DNA of 11,498 nucleotides from Microcaldota archaeon (GCA_023247345.1 JAHFGR010000024.1:1-11498); one strand, 5' to 3'; positions 1 to 7,121 are shown, counted from the stretch's first letter. Notes: generated by a model not told the origin, from the sequence alone. Made by a program: numbers and translations.

Positions 1-376
1 TTGCGAAGTTTTCTATTAAGCGGATATTGCCTAATGCTTTAATCTCGTATCTGTTATTTCCTATTTTTATTATTTCGAAATCCGGATGTTCAACTACTAA
101 TGCACAGTTTGTTTTTCCTATGAATTGTTTTGGTACTTGAAATGAGATGGAATATTTTAACTTGTCATGCTCCCAACTATAAACAACTTCTTTACCTAAT
201 TTTTTATCTGGTCTTTCATAGATAACCAATGTTCCTGTCAATGCCCAATTTCTATAAAGTTGTTTTAGTAATTCTCTATCTTTAGTTTCATTCAGAATTC
301 TGTCATGAACAAAATTTGGAACTATTATACTTCCTTCTCTTTTGGCTAGGCGAGTGCTTCGAAAAATGTTAAACCT
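1..376 (-). CDS. Hypothetical protein, partial at window edge, no normal start codon
   Basis: The minus-strand frame is open from 376 to the window edge, about 125 codons, and reads like real protein (for example SIIVPNFVHDRILNET, then TGTLVIYERPDKKLG and YSWEHDKLKYSISFQV). It contains no ATG, GTG or TTG codon after the upstream TAA at 379-377; only ATT (367-365) or ATA codons could start it. It overlaps the last ten codons of the 346-591 ORF in the -1 frame. Reading across the overlap would give one longer protein, so this may be the C-terminal part of that gene, reached by a -1 frameshift or broken by a one-base error or mutation. The sequence looks beta-rich and soluble. I do not recognise the family. 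Confidence 0.55.
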
Positions 377-591
377 TTATGAAATTCAATTACTTGTTTT
401 ACTACTTCCGGATCCATGCTTCTTAGCATTTGTCTTGTTCTAGCTACTTGTTCTGCAAATGATTGGCCTGTAACATCTGGTTGTCTTACTGCTTGCGGTT
501 GCATTGGACCGTATCTTCCAAATTGCCTATTAGCAGCTAGTCTAGTTGGCTCATCGCGCAAGGCCCAAGGCTCACGGCTTAATCTCCTCAT
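346..591 (-). CDS. Hypothetical 81-residue protein, likely N-terminal part of a frameshifted gene
   Basis: This short ORF starts ATGAGGAGA at 591. A good TATA box (TTTATAAA on the minus strand, 622-615) lies about 27 bases upstream, which puts the transcription start almost on the ATG, so the mRNA is probably leaderless. The N-terminal half is rich in Arg, Pro and Gln and looks disordered. From about residue 44 it looks helical (FAEQVARTRQMLRSM, then PEVVKQVIEFHKGLTFFEAL). The stop TAG (348-346) lies inside a second open frame that continues to the window edge, and the two are probably parts of one gene. No known domain is recognised. Confidence 0.55.
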   Translation of the reverse strand: MRRLSREPWALRDEPTRLAANRQFGRYGPMQPQAVRQPDVTGQSFAEQVARTRQMLRSMDPEVVKQVIEFHKGLTFFEALA

Positions 592-614
592 GTTAGAGAA
601 TTAGTATGAACGTG

Positions 615-622
615 TTTATAAA
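615..622 (-). promoter_or_regulatory. TATA box of the 346-591 gene
   Basis: TTTATAAA on the minus strand, centred about 27 bases before the ATG at 591. It overlaps the stop codon of the nitrilase-family gene (618-616). The spacing predicts a leaderless transcript. Confidence 0.6.
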
Positions 623-1407
623 AGTTGACTTTTTATCTGATTTCTTATCTTGTAAACACTATTGGCTCTCTTTAATATGTCTAAATCTAGTTCTGTAATA
701 ATCATTTTTTCTTTATTGTGATTTAATCTGGCAATTGCACCTTTTATTGGAACAACTACTTGTGAATGACCAATTAGCTCATCATTTTTTGCCCGCTTTC
801 CAGCAGCATTAACATACACTATTGCAAGCTCGTTTTCAAGGGCGCGCGCATGGCAAAGAGCGTTAATATTATTTTTTTCTATTTCAAAATTACTTATGCC
901 AGCAGAGCTCCAGAAACTTGGGCAGTATATAATTTGCGCACCTTTTTTTGCCATTTTTCTGAATAATAAAGGATCTGTTAAGTCCCAGCATACAGCTAAA
1001 CCTGCCTTGCAATGTTTTGTTTGAAAAACAATTGGTTTGTTGCCGGCTGTTACATGTGGTTTTTCAGATCTCCAAAGATTAATCTTTCTATATCGCGCAA
1101 GTGCCTTGCCATTCGCATCAATGTAATAGCAAGTATTATACCTGCCATTGCTGTTACTTTCAATCCAAGAACCAGTGACAATATCAATAGAATTTTCCTT
1201 TGCTAATTTTTGAAAGAATTTCTTATTCACTTGGTTAAAATCATACAACTCTCTTTTCTTTGCTGCTGGCCCAGCAACGCAATCCTCTGGGAAAACGATA
1301 ATGTCTACATTTTGTAATGCAGCTTGCACTATAAATCTCTCAATCTTCTGCATGTTTTTTTCTGTAGTTCGTTCAGAAATTTCCATCTGTACGAGCGCTA
1401 GTTTCAT
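616..1407 (-). CDS. Nitrilase-superfamily carbon-nitrogen hydrolase
   Basis: This 263-residue protein has the full size of a single-domain carbon-nitrogen hydrolase, which cleaves amide or nitrile C-N bonds in small molecules in the cytoplasm. The Glu-Lys-Cys catalytic triad is visible: E41 in IIVFPEDCVAG, K108 in ARYRKINLW and C140 in GLAVCWDLTDP. The family's typical final strand region follows (GHSQVVVPIKG). The substrate cannot be read from the sequence. Family members include omega-amidase, N-carbamoylputrescine amidase and beta-ureidopropionase. The start ATG overlaps the stop of the upstream gene as ATGA, which indicates translational coupling within the gyrB operon. The pairing with an acyltransferase-like gene may mean linked amine or amide metabolism, but that is inference. 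Confidence 0.88.
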   Translation of the reverse strand: MKLALVQMEISERTTEKNMQKIERFIVQAALQNVDIIVFPEDCVAGPAAKKRELYDFNQVNKKFFQKLAKENSIDIVTGSWIESNSNGRYNTCYYIDANGKALARYRKINLWRSEKPHVTAGNKPIVFQTKHCKAGLAVCWDLTDPLLFRKMAKKGAQIIYCPSFWSSAGISNFEIEKNNINALCHARALENELAIVYVNAAGKRAKNDELIGHSQVVVPIKGAIARLNHNKEKMIITELDLDILKRANSVYKIRNQIKSQLL

Positions 1408-2330
1408 CCTAATTCACCAAGTATTTCTATTCGTCTAGCTTCAGGTAAATGCCAAACGTGCGCATTCTTAAAAATCTGCATGCCGGATTTCTCATTCAGA
1501 TGGACCATGAGAAAACTCGCTCTCATAGTACCACAGTATTGCATTCCAACTGTAAGGCATGCTGCTTGCAAAGCAAGTACATCTGCGTGTGCCTCAGCAA
1601 AAATTATTGGAGAAGACCATGTTGTTTCTTTTATAACTAAAAATGCCATCAAAGGAATAAGCGCCTGATGCGGAACTCCTGATTTTGCGAGCACGTGATT
1701 AAACTCGACCATGCGCAATGCCTGCCCTTCTATATCAGCAAAACTAAGATCGCCCATGAAAACACCAGCTAATTCGCCTGTTGCAGCATTTTTAGCAGTT
1801 ACAATAACACTCGTACTAGACATATTCATTATGTTATCCACTGACATTGGCTCTGGGCATGCCAAAAAACGAACTGCAAAAAGATCGCGAATTTGCTCTG
1901 CAGTAGCGATATCTAATGCAGGATGTGTGGCCAATTCATAACCAATCGCTTGCCTTTTTAATTCTGCAATGGCTCTCCCTCTAAAATCTGCTTGCAGTCC
2001 TGCCAATTCTTCTGCTTGCGTCTTAAGTTTCTTTAGATGTGTTAAGCGACCTGGTGCGTTATAAGCCAAGTAAACCAAAGAATACTCTGGAGATCTTCTC
2101 AATGGAAGAACAGCTTCTACGCCAAATCTTCCAATACTCAAAATTAAAGGCGTATGAACAATTGCGCGGACCGAGAGCCTTGTAGAATTTGGACGATCTT
2201 TAAAAGAATCCAATTCCGCTAGAAAATCCCGAAGTTTATTTCTATCAGAAATTGTTTTGGGATAAAAACCTCTTAGCCTTTGACTAGTAGAATCATGGGT
2301 AGGTGGCCATGGTAATCTCTGAAATTGCAT
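1404..2330 (-). CDS. GNAT-like acetyltransferase (tentative)
   Basis: A 308-residue soluble protein. The N-terminal third has no motif I recognise. The C-terminal half, about residues 145-290, has a pattern like a GNAT fold: a strand with turn (SVIVTAKNAATGELAGVF), a strand ending in MVEFNHVLAKSGV, a long helix, then FAEAHADVLALQAACLTVG followed by MQYCGTMRAS. The last part recalls the GY-x-GGTL region of beta-lysine acetyltransferase-like enzymes (AblB). The usual acetyl-CoA loop (RxxGxG/A) is not clear, so activity is uncertain. It starts 15 bases after the gyrB stop, with AAGGT about 8 bases before the ATG, and overlaps the next gene by ATGA. All three genes are probably on one mRNA. Its substrate is unknown. 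Confidence 0.55.
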   Translation of the reverse strand: MQFQRLPWPPTHDSTSQRLRGFYPKTISDRNKLRDFLAELDSFKDRPNSTRLSVRAIVHTPLILSIGRFGVEAVLPLRRSPEYSLVYLAYNAPGRLTHLKKLKTQAEELAGLQADFRGRAIAELKRQAIGYELATHPALDIATAEQIRDLFAVRFLACPEPMSVDNIMNMSSTSVIVTAKNAATGELAGVFMGDLSFADIEGQALRMVEFNHVLAKSGVPHQALIPLMAFLVIKETTWSSPIIFAEAHADVLALQAACLTVGMQYCGTMRASFLMVHLNEKSGMQIFKNAHVWHLPEARRIEILGELG

Positions 2331-2345
2331 AAATATACCTTACAA

Positions 2346-4241
2346 CTAGATATCCAAATTCTTTACTTCTTTTGCATATGCTTCTATGAATTCGCGTCTG
2401 GGCTCGACTTCCTCGCCCATCAATATACTGAAGAGCTCGTCGGCTTTCATCGCATCCTCTACTGTAACTTTTTTTAGCGTGCGTTTTTCCGGATTCATTG
2501 TTGTTTCCCATAATTGCGATGGGTTCATTTCACCCAAACCCTTGTATCTTTGAATTTCGCATCCATCTCCGAGTTCTTTTAGCGCTAGCTGTAGTTGTTC
2601 ATCACCGTAAACGTAACGCTCTGTTTTTCCTTTTTTGATTTTGTATAATGGCGGCTGCGCGATATATATGTAACCTTTGTCGACTAATGGACGGAGATAA
2701 CGATAGAAAAGCGTGAGCAACAGCGTTCTGATGTGCGCGCCGTCAACATCAGCATCGCATGTTATGATAATCTTATGATACCTCAATTTTTTAAGATCGA
2801 TTTCGTCTTTAAAACCTGCGCCTAATGCAAGAATGATATTCTTTATTTCCTCGCTAGTTAATGTTTTATGAATTGGTGCTTTTTCCACATTCAATATTTT
2901 TCCTTTTAAAGGTAAAATCGCCTGGAAACGACGATCGCGAGCAGATTTGCTACTGCCTCCGGCTGAATCGCCTTCCACAAGAAATACTTCTGCTTTTGTT
3001 GGATCTTCCTCTTCGCAATCAGCAAGCTTGCCTGGCAATATGCTTGTTTCAAAAATATTTTTTCTTCTGATAAGTTCTTTTGCTTTTTGTGCTGCCTCGC
3101 GCGCCTCCATGCTTTGCACAATTTTTGATGCTATTTTTCTTGCATTTTCTGGGGTCTCTTCCAGGTAAGTTTTTAGCGCGTCATGTACAATGCTATCAAC
3201 AATGCCTTTTATTTCGCTGTTACCAAGCTTTGTTTTTGTCTGGCCTTCGAATTGAGGTTCTGGAATCTTTAAACTTAGCACGCAAGTTAGCCCTTCTAAT
3301 GCATCGTCGCCAGCTATTTTTCTGTCTTCTTTAACAATTTTGTGGCTGCGAACATAGTCATTTATTACGCGTGTTAATGCGGTTTTAAAACCAACTAAAT
3401 GCGTGCCGCCTTCGATTGTTTTTATATCGTTTACAAATGTATAAACCATGTCGTTATAGCTGTCAGTATATTGGATTGCGAATTCCAGTTCTACACCGTC
3501 AGCTTTTTTAGAAACAAAAAACGGTGAGTGAAGTTTTGTTCTTGCCTTATTTAAGAATTCAACAAATTGGACTAGACCGCCTTCATAAAAGAATTCTTCC
3601 GTGTGTTGCGTTTTCTCCTCGCTTAAATTTATTCGCAAACCTTTATTCAAAAATGCTAATTCCATTAGTCTTTCTTTTAAATATTCGAAATCGAACTCTG
3701 TTGTTTGGAAGATTTTTCCATCTGGTTTAAATGTTACTATTGTACCGCGATTAGTTGTATCACCGGCTACTTTTGCGCCCTCAGAAGTTTTTCCATATGC
3801 ATATTTTAATTTGTGAATTTTCCCGTCGCGATGAACTTCAATTTCCATCCATTCGCTTAATGCATTAACTACGCTCATTCCAACTCCGTGTAATCCGCCA
3901 GAAACTTTGTATGCCTTTTTCTCGAACTTGCCGCCTGCGTGAAGTGTTCCGCTAACTGTTTCTAAAGCACTTTTACCGGTTTTTGAATGAATGTCAGTTG
4001 GAATGCCACGACCATCATCTTTAACTAAGACAGATCCGTCTGCCTTAAGCTCGATATCAATATTTGTACAAAAGCCTGCGAGCGCTTCGTCTATGGAGTT
4101 ATCACAGATCTCATAGACTAGGTGGTGTAATCCGCGTTTTCCAATGTCTCCGATATACATTGCAGGGCGCTTTCTAACGCCTTCTAGACCTTCTAAAACT
4201 TGAATGTCTTTTGCAGTATAATCGCTAGCACCATCAGTCAT
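2346..4241 (-). CDS. gyrB: DNA gyrase subunit B
   Basis: The ATPase and TOPRIM subunit of type IIA topoisomerase. With GyrA it introduces negative supercoils using ATP. Counted from the ATG at 4241 (631 residues), the GHKL ATPase motifs are present: EICDNSIDEA (E44, N48), DDGRGIP (75-81) and GGLHGVG (115-121). The QTKTK loop with its ATP-contacting Lys follows (334-338), then TOPRIM EGDSAGG (423-429) and the metal-binding DADVDGAHI (496-504), and the C-terminal RYKGLGEMNPSQLWETTM. The length matches the short form without the enterobacterial insert. I preferred ATG 4241 to GTG 4247 because AGGTG lies 5-6 bases upstream of the ATG and would clash with the GTG. Archaeal gyrase is generally held to derive from bacteria. 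No gyrA lies in this window. It is the first gene of a three-gene operon. Confidence 0.97.
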   Translation of the reverse strand: MTDGASDYTAKDIQVLEGLEGVRKRPAMYIGDIGKRGLHHLVYEICDNSIDEALAGFCTNIDIELKADGSVLVKDDGRGIPTDIHSKTGKSALETVSGTLHAGGKFEKKAYKVSGGLHGVGMSVVNALSEWMEIEVHRDGKIHKLKYAYGKTSEGAKVAGDTTNRGTIVTFKPDGKIFQTTEFDFEYLKERLMELAFLNKGLRINLSEEKTQHTEEFFYEGGLVQFVEFLNKARTKLHSPFFVSKKADGVELEFAIQYTDSYNDMVYTFVNDIKTIEGGTHLVGFKTALTRVINDYVRSHKIVKEDRKIAGDDALEGLTCVLSLKIPEPQFEGQTKTKLGNSEIKGIVDSIVHDALKTYLEETPENARKIASKIVQSMEAREAAQKAKELIRRKNIFETSILPGKLADCEEEDPTKAEVFLVEGDSAGGSSKSARDRRFQAILPLKGKILNVEKAPIHKTLTSEEIKNIILALGAGFKDEIDLKKLRYHKIIITCDADVDGAHIRTLLLTLFYRYLRPLVDKGYIYIAQPPLYKIKKGKTERYVYGDEQLQLALKELGDGCEIQRYKGLGEMNPSQLWETTMNPEKRTLKKVTVEDAMKADELFSILMGEEVEPRREFIEAYAKEVKNLDI

Positions 4242-4308
4242 AGACACACCTAAAAATCGCCATAATTTTCGCTTATTTTATCGTCGATAATTATATTGTA
4301 GAGAAGGC

Positions 4309-4315
4309 TTTAAAT
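4309..4315 (-). promoter_or_regulatory. Probable gyrB operon TATA box
   Basis: ATTTAAA on the minus strand, about 70 bases before the gyrB ATG. This predicts a leader of roughly 45 bases carrying the AGGTG ribosome binding site. It lies downstream of the T run that follows tRNA-Gly, so gyrB probably has its own promoter. Confidence 0.45.
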
Positions 4316-4355
4316 TGGTATCTAAAAACCAAGATTCTAGACCAAAAACTGAAAA

Positions 4356-4362
4356 CAAAAAA
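4356..4362 (-). terminator. T-run terminator after tRNA-Gly
   Basis: TTTTTTG on the minus strand directly follows A73 of tRNA-Gly, with a second TTTT shortly after. Short T runs commonly end archaeal tRNA transcripts. Confidence 0.5.
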
Positions 4363-4376
4363 TGCGCCCGCCGGGA

Positions 4377-4525
4377 ATTTCGCGTTGAAGCCTTTTTATA
4401 ATAAAAAACAATTTCTAAAACTAAAAAGGCTTCGCCCAAAAACAACCGTTCTTAGGTAGACCTCGGGCATTTTGCCCAGGGCCTTTGCTTTTGCGCATAA
4501 CAAAAAAATATGTACAAAGCAACGA
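4377..4525 (-). other. tRNA-Gly intron 3, T loop 59/60 (149 nt)
   Basis: This is the best BHB in the window: T stem CCGGG/CCCGG, then 4-bp TTCG/CGAA, bulges AAT and ATT, then CGTTG/CAACG. Cutting after the second bulge base recreates TTCGAAT-CCCGG exactly. Internal hairpins include GAAGCCTTTTTA...TAAAAAGGCTTC and GGGCAAAATGCCC. There is no coding sequence. Confidence 0.92.
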
Positions 4526-4546
4526 TTCGAACCCGGGTCAATAGCT

Positions 4547-4602
4547 AACTTCTTTGATGAAACTTTCTTGGAGTGCGAAGCACGTTACCAAAGAAAGTTT
4601 CT
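4547..4602 (-). other. tRNA-Gly intron 2, anticodon loop 37/38 (56 nt)
   Basis: Exon CTTC (4608-4605) pairs with intron GAAG near the 3' splice site, with 3-base bulges CAA and TTA. Cutting after the second bulge base restores A37-A38. The intron carries a long hairpin, GAAACTTTCTT...AAGAAAGTTTC, capped by GTGC-TTC-GCAC. Confidence 0.85.
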
Positions 4603-4619
4603 TGGAAGGCTATGATCCG

Positions 4620-4653
4620 TATGGTCATATACTAACAAGTTTCTAATATATGA
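4620..4653 (-). other. tRNA-Gly intron 1, D loop (34 nt)
   Basis: BHB motif: exon TGGT (4659-4656) pairs with intron ACCA (4625-4622). The 5' bulge AAT is at 4655-4653 and the 3' bulge TAC at 4621-4619. The intron stem CATATA/TATATG closes a 15-base loop. Canonical cutting after the second bulge base gives the stated limits. Confidence 0.75.
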
Positions 4654-4705
4654 TTACCACTAGACTACAGGCGCAGTAAGATTTAGTTATTACTAAGCTT
4701 GTTTT

Positions 4706-4716
4706 TTTAAATAATC
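4706..4716 (-). promoter_or_regulatory. TATA box for tRNA-Gly
   Basis: GATTATTTAAA on the minus strand, centred about 35 bases before G1 of tRNA-Gly. It would start transcription about ten bases before the tRNA. Confidence 0.5.
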
Positions 4717-4730
4717 GCTAAACAACCAAA

Positions 4731-5318
4731 CTATTTAGGCTCTTGCAAACAATCCAAATCCGCAACTAATTTTACAAGATCCAGGTGTTTTCTGAATTTT
4801 CTATCTCCATCTTGGATCGCCAATAATATTTCGGCATAGTCTAAATCTATCCATAAATTGGCGTCTCTATAGTTGAAAACTCCTCCAGAATCTGGATCAA
4901 CCGGATTTTGATTCTGTGAAAATAATAATTGAAATTTAGGTTTATCTAACAAACGAACAAGACCAGCAAAATATGTTCGACGTTCTACTAAAGACATATG
5001 TCTTACAGTAGTGCTTATTTTACCTGGATCTGCAAAAGTAAAACTAGAATGTGGCACATTTGCTCGTGGCGGAAGCAATTGGTTGGTATACAAATCTAAT
5101 ACAAGAGAACGAGGGACTCCGAATAAGATACGTATCAACTGGACTGATGGGACTTTTTCTAATTCGGAAGGCCTTTGACTTACGTTTGCTTCGTAATGTA
5201 CATCGCTTATTAAAACTGGGAAGCGCAAGAATTCGCTGATTGCCTTAGTAGTTTCTCGCAATTCTCTTTTCGCAGTTAAATGCCTCATCTTAAGCTGTTG
5301 CTGAGGTGTTAATGCCAT
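4731..5318 (-). CDS. Hypothetical protein, 195 residues
   Basis: I do not recognise this protein. It is soluble and mixed in composition, with no signal peptide or membrane segment. It opens with a Gln-rich helix (MALTPQQQLKMRHLTAKREL), has predicted strands in the middle (RFPVLISDVHYEAN and SVQLIRILFGVPRSLVLDLY), an RHMSLVERRTYFAGLVRLL helix and an acidic C-terminal part (NYRDANLWIDLDYAEILLAI). I chose the second ATG at 5318 over the one at 5333. The TATA box TATTTATAAA (5350-5341) lies about 28 bases before 5318 but only about 13 before 5333, so the 5318 start fits a leaderless mRNA and the 5333 codon would lie upstream of the transcript. It is probably a single-gene unit. Confidence 0.7.
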   Translation of the reverse strand: MALTPQQQLKMRHLTAKRELRETTKAISEFLRFPVLISDVHYEANVSQRPSELEKVPSVQLIRILFGVPRSLVLDLYTNQLLPPRANVPHSSFTFADPGKISTTVRHMSLVERRTYFAGLVRLLDKPKFQLLFSQNQNPVDPDSGGVFNYRDANLWIDLDYAEILLAIQDGDRKFRKHLDLVKLVADLDCLQEPK

Positions 5319-5340
5319 TTGTTTATTGTGCATAGAAGTG

Positions 5341-5350
5341 TTTATAAATA
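5341..5350 (-). promoter_or_regulatory. TATA box that decides the 5318 start
   Basis: TATTTATAAA on the minus strand. Its distance to the ATG at 5318 (about 28 bases) is typical of leaderless archaeal genes. Confidence 0.6.
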
Positions 5351-5363
5351 TGATTTAGTGTGA

Positions 5364-6401
5364 CTAACATTCTCGATAGCTCGCGTTAAAAACATCGAAA
5401 AGCTTCGGGCATATACCAGCGTTTTTCTGCGATGTGTTTAGTGTTCCGTCATCGTAATTGTGGCCACCCATTATTTCAGCGCATTTCGCAGTTCCAAAAT
5501 GATCGTAATTGCCATCGCTGCCGAAATTGTGCATTAGTTCATGAATAGCAGTTGTAGCAATGAAATTATATCTGTTCTCTGCATAAAATGAATCCAGAGA
5601 TTCGCTGTCATCGCACATATAATAATTAAAATCCGAGCGATAGATGCATGGTGTGCCTTTGCGGTTTCTACACTCGCCGCCGATAGAAACATTGCTGATA
5701 TGCGCAAGATGTTTCGGATCAGTGCGATCATAACCGCAACTTGAATACGTATGCTTCCAGTCCATTACGCCGCCATAAACCATGTCTGTTCGAGAGTTAA
5801 GCGGGCTTTTGTAGCGATTACATGTAGATAATCTTGCGAAACTTATCGAGTAACCACCATAAGTTGCAGATGAATCATCAGCTCGCAAAAATATAAAAAA
5901 TTCAGGCCACGTATCGCTCTCGTAGATTTTGTTTAACACATCGTCGTTATAAGTAGGTCTGCTTAAATGAAGCGAATTTTTTATTTCACTATAAGAAATT
6001 CTTTTTATCTTAACAAGCTTCATTTCGACATCTGTTTTTTCAACAAGGACATTGTTTGTTATTCTAAAAAATTCATTAAGCTCGCTGTCTGTTGGAGAAT
6101 AGGAATCTGTATCAACAATGATGTCTACTTTAATATTACGATTAATTGAACTATTTTTGAAAGTTGTATCTTTTTCTGCCGGTTGTTTAACTTGGGCTGA
6201 TTTTTCTAGTGGAGTTTTAAGTACTGACTGAGGTGGCTCTGTTATTGCATCGTTTTTTGATGATTTAACTGGGTATCCGGATGTATCTTGTTTTTGAGAT
6301 GGTTCAGTTGTTTTGTTTTTGATTTCTTTGGCAGATTCTTTAGTTTCGCTAACACAACCTAAAAATAGAATTAGTACGAAAAACAAAACAAAAAATCTCA
6401 A
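5364..6401 (-). CDS. Secreted lipoprotein metalloprotease, metzincin-like
   Basis: A 345-residue exported protein. The N-terminus is a short hydrophobic signal followed by a lipobox-like LFLGC with Cys16, then a Lys/Glu/Pro-rich linker to about residue 88. This suggests a protein lipid-anchored outside the cell. The catalytic domain ends with HELMHNFGSDGNYDHFG (H287, E288, H291), a zinc-binding HExxHxxG site. The third ligand is not at the standard metzincin spacing (G297 is there); H301 or D300 may serve. EIMGG (310-313) resembles a Met-turn. Nine Cys residues after position 190 suggest disulfides. The start overlaps the tpiA stop as ATGA, so it is translated from the same mRNA. Substrate and role are unknown; degrading host or neighbour proteins is one possibility. 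Confidence 0.78.
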   Translation of the reverse strand: MRFFVLFFVLILFLGCVSETKESAKEIKNKTTEPSQKQDTSGYPVKSSKNDAITEPPQSVLKTPLEKSAQVKQPAEKDTTFKNSSINRNIKVDIIVDTDSYSPTDSELNEFFRITNNVLVEKTDVEMKLVKIKRISYSEIKNSLHLSRPTYNDDVLNKIYESDTWPEFFIFLRADDSSATYGGYSISFARLSTCNRYKSPLNSRTDMVYGGVMDWKHTYSSCGYDRTDPKHLAHISNVSIGGECRNRKGTPCIYRSDFNYYMCDDSESLDSFYAENRYNFIATTAIHELMHNFGSDGNYDHFGTAKCAEIMGGHNYDDGTLNTSQKNAGICPKLFDVFNASYREC

Positions 6402-7048
6402 AATACACTCACCAATTCCTGTAAAAATTTCTTAGGATCTTCTGAATTGACGAACGCGCTCGCAAGAAGTACGCCTTCGCTTCCGAGCTCTAATGCTTTT
6501 CTTACATCTTCTTTGTTGCTAACTCCTGCGCCGCAAATTGCGACTATTTTTTCATTTATGTGTTTTATCTGTTTAACGCTTTCGGTAATGAGCTCTGGCT
6601 TTGCATTTGAAACGCTAACGCCCGTACCAATGAGTTCTGGCGGCTCGATTGCAATGTAAGTTGGTGCAAAATGAGCAACGGCATCTGCCTCTTGTAGATT
6701 TGCTGCACATATTAAACTCTCGAGCGCGGTTGCGTGCAATCTGTCTGACACTTGTTTAACAACTTCTAATGAAAGCTTCTTTTCAGAATGATTAAGAATA
6801 GAACCCTTTACTTTTATTTTCTTCAGTGCTTCTGGAGGCAAATCGCCAGTATGCTGGCCTGGCAAAGACGCGTCGCAATGCTGCGCAAATATTTCGCTGA
6901 AGCGCTCTGCTGCATCTTTAAGATATATCGAGGGGGGGCATAAGACAATACGCATTCCGCTTTCTTCAACTACTTCGCTGGCGACATCTACAAAATACAA
7001 CGCCTTATCCAGACTGCGCTCATATGTTTTTAGATTAAGAACTATCAT
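6398..7048 (-). CDS. tpiA: Triosephosphate isomerase, archaeal type
   Basis: Interconverts dihydroxyacetone phosphate and glyceraldehyde 3-phosphate in the cytoplasm, in glycolysis or gluconeogenesis. At 216 residues it matches the short archaeal form, which lacks parts of the bacterial barrel helices. Active-site residues are in place: N5 and K7 in VLNLKTY, H87 in GSILNHSEKK, and E135 in YIAIEPPELIGTG, which leads into the flexible loop 6. The phosphate-binding glycines are in AICGAGVSN. GGTGA lies about 8 bases before the ATG at 7048. The stop overlaps the start of a lipoprotein protease gene by ATGA, an unexpected operon partner for a glycolytic enzyme. An inverted repeat at 7075-7103 sits near the predicted transcription start. 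Confidence 0.96.
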   Translation of the reverse strand: MIVLNLKTYERSLDKALYFVDVASEVVEESGMRIVLCPPSIYLKDAAERFSEIFAQHCDASLPGQHTGDLPPEALKKIKVKGSILNHSEKKLSLEVVKQVSDRLHATALESLICAANLQEADAVAHFAPTYIAIEPPELIGTGVSVSNAKPELITESVKQIKHINEKIVAICGAGVSNKEDVRKALELGSEGVLLASAFVNSEDPKKFLQELVSVF

Positions 7049-7074
7049 TGAGAAATCACCGTATTTCGAAATAT

Positions 7075-7103
7075 TTGTCGGAATTTTTTGGCCCTTCCGA
7101 CAA
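7075..7103 (-). promoter_or_regulatory. Inverted repeat before tpiA, possible operator
   Basis: TTGTCGGAA and TTCCGACAA are perfect 9-base arms separated by 11 bases. A TATA-like TTTAATATAAAA on the minus strand (about 7111-7121) predicts a transcription start near 7090, inside the repeat. It could be a repressor site or a hairpin at the start of the leader. No regulator in the window can be tied to it. Confidence 0.45.
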
Positions 7104-7110
7104 TTTATGA

Positions 7111-7121
7111 TTTTATATTAA
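7111..7121 (-). promoter_or_regulatory. TATA-like box for the tpiA operon
   Basis: TTTAATATAAA on the minus strand, about 65-70 bases before the tpiA ATG. It would give a leader of about 40 bases that includes the GGTGA site. Confidence 0.4.

Larger units (their letters stand above)
4363..4674 (-). tRNA. tRNA-Gly(UCC) interrupted by three introns
   Basis: Exons on the minus strand are 4674-4654, 4619-4603, 4546-4526 and 4376-4363, about 73 bases after splicing. Acceptor GCGCCTG pairs with CGGGCGC, followed by discriminator A73 and no CCA. The D stem GTCT pairs with GGAT, partly by G-T wobble. The anticodon stem ATAGC pairs with GCTAT, with loop CTTCCAA and anticodon TCC at 4606-4604. The T stem CCGGG pairs with CCCGG around loop TTCGAAT. 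Without intron removal the T stem and acceptor cannot close, because after TTCGAATC the DNA departs from any tRNA until 4376. All three junctions show bulge-helix-bulge folds. The D loop comes out at nine bases with C instead of the usual A21, so that junction may be off by a base. A TATA-like box lies at 4706-4716. Confidence 0.93.

Noticed and set aside
3080..3334. 84-residue plus-strand ORF and other plus-strand ORFs across 2861-3816
   Set aside because: They lie antisense to gyrB, whose frame and motifs are unambiguous, and their translations look like shadow composition.
4377..4525. Homing endonuclease in the large tRNA-Gly intron
   Set aside because: 149 bases without a usable open frame cannot encode one.
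5319..5333. Upstream ATG at 5333 as the start of the 195-residue protein
   Set aside because: It is only about 13 bases from the TATA box and would lie upstream of the predicted transcription start.
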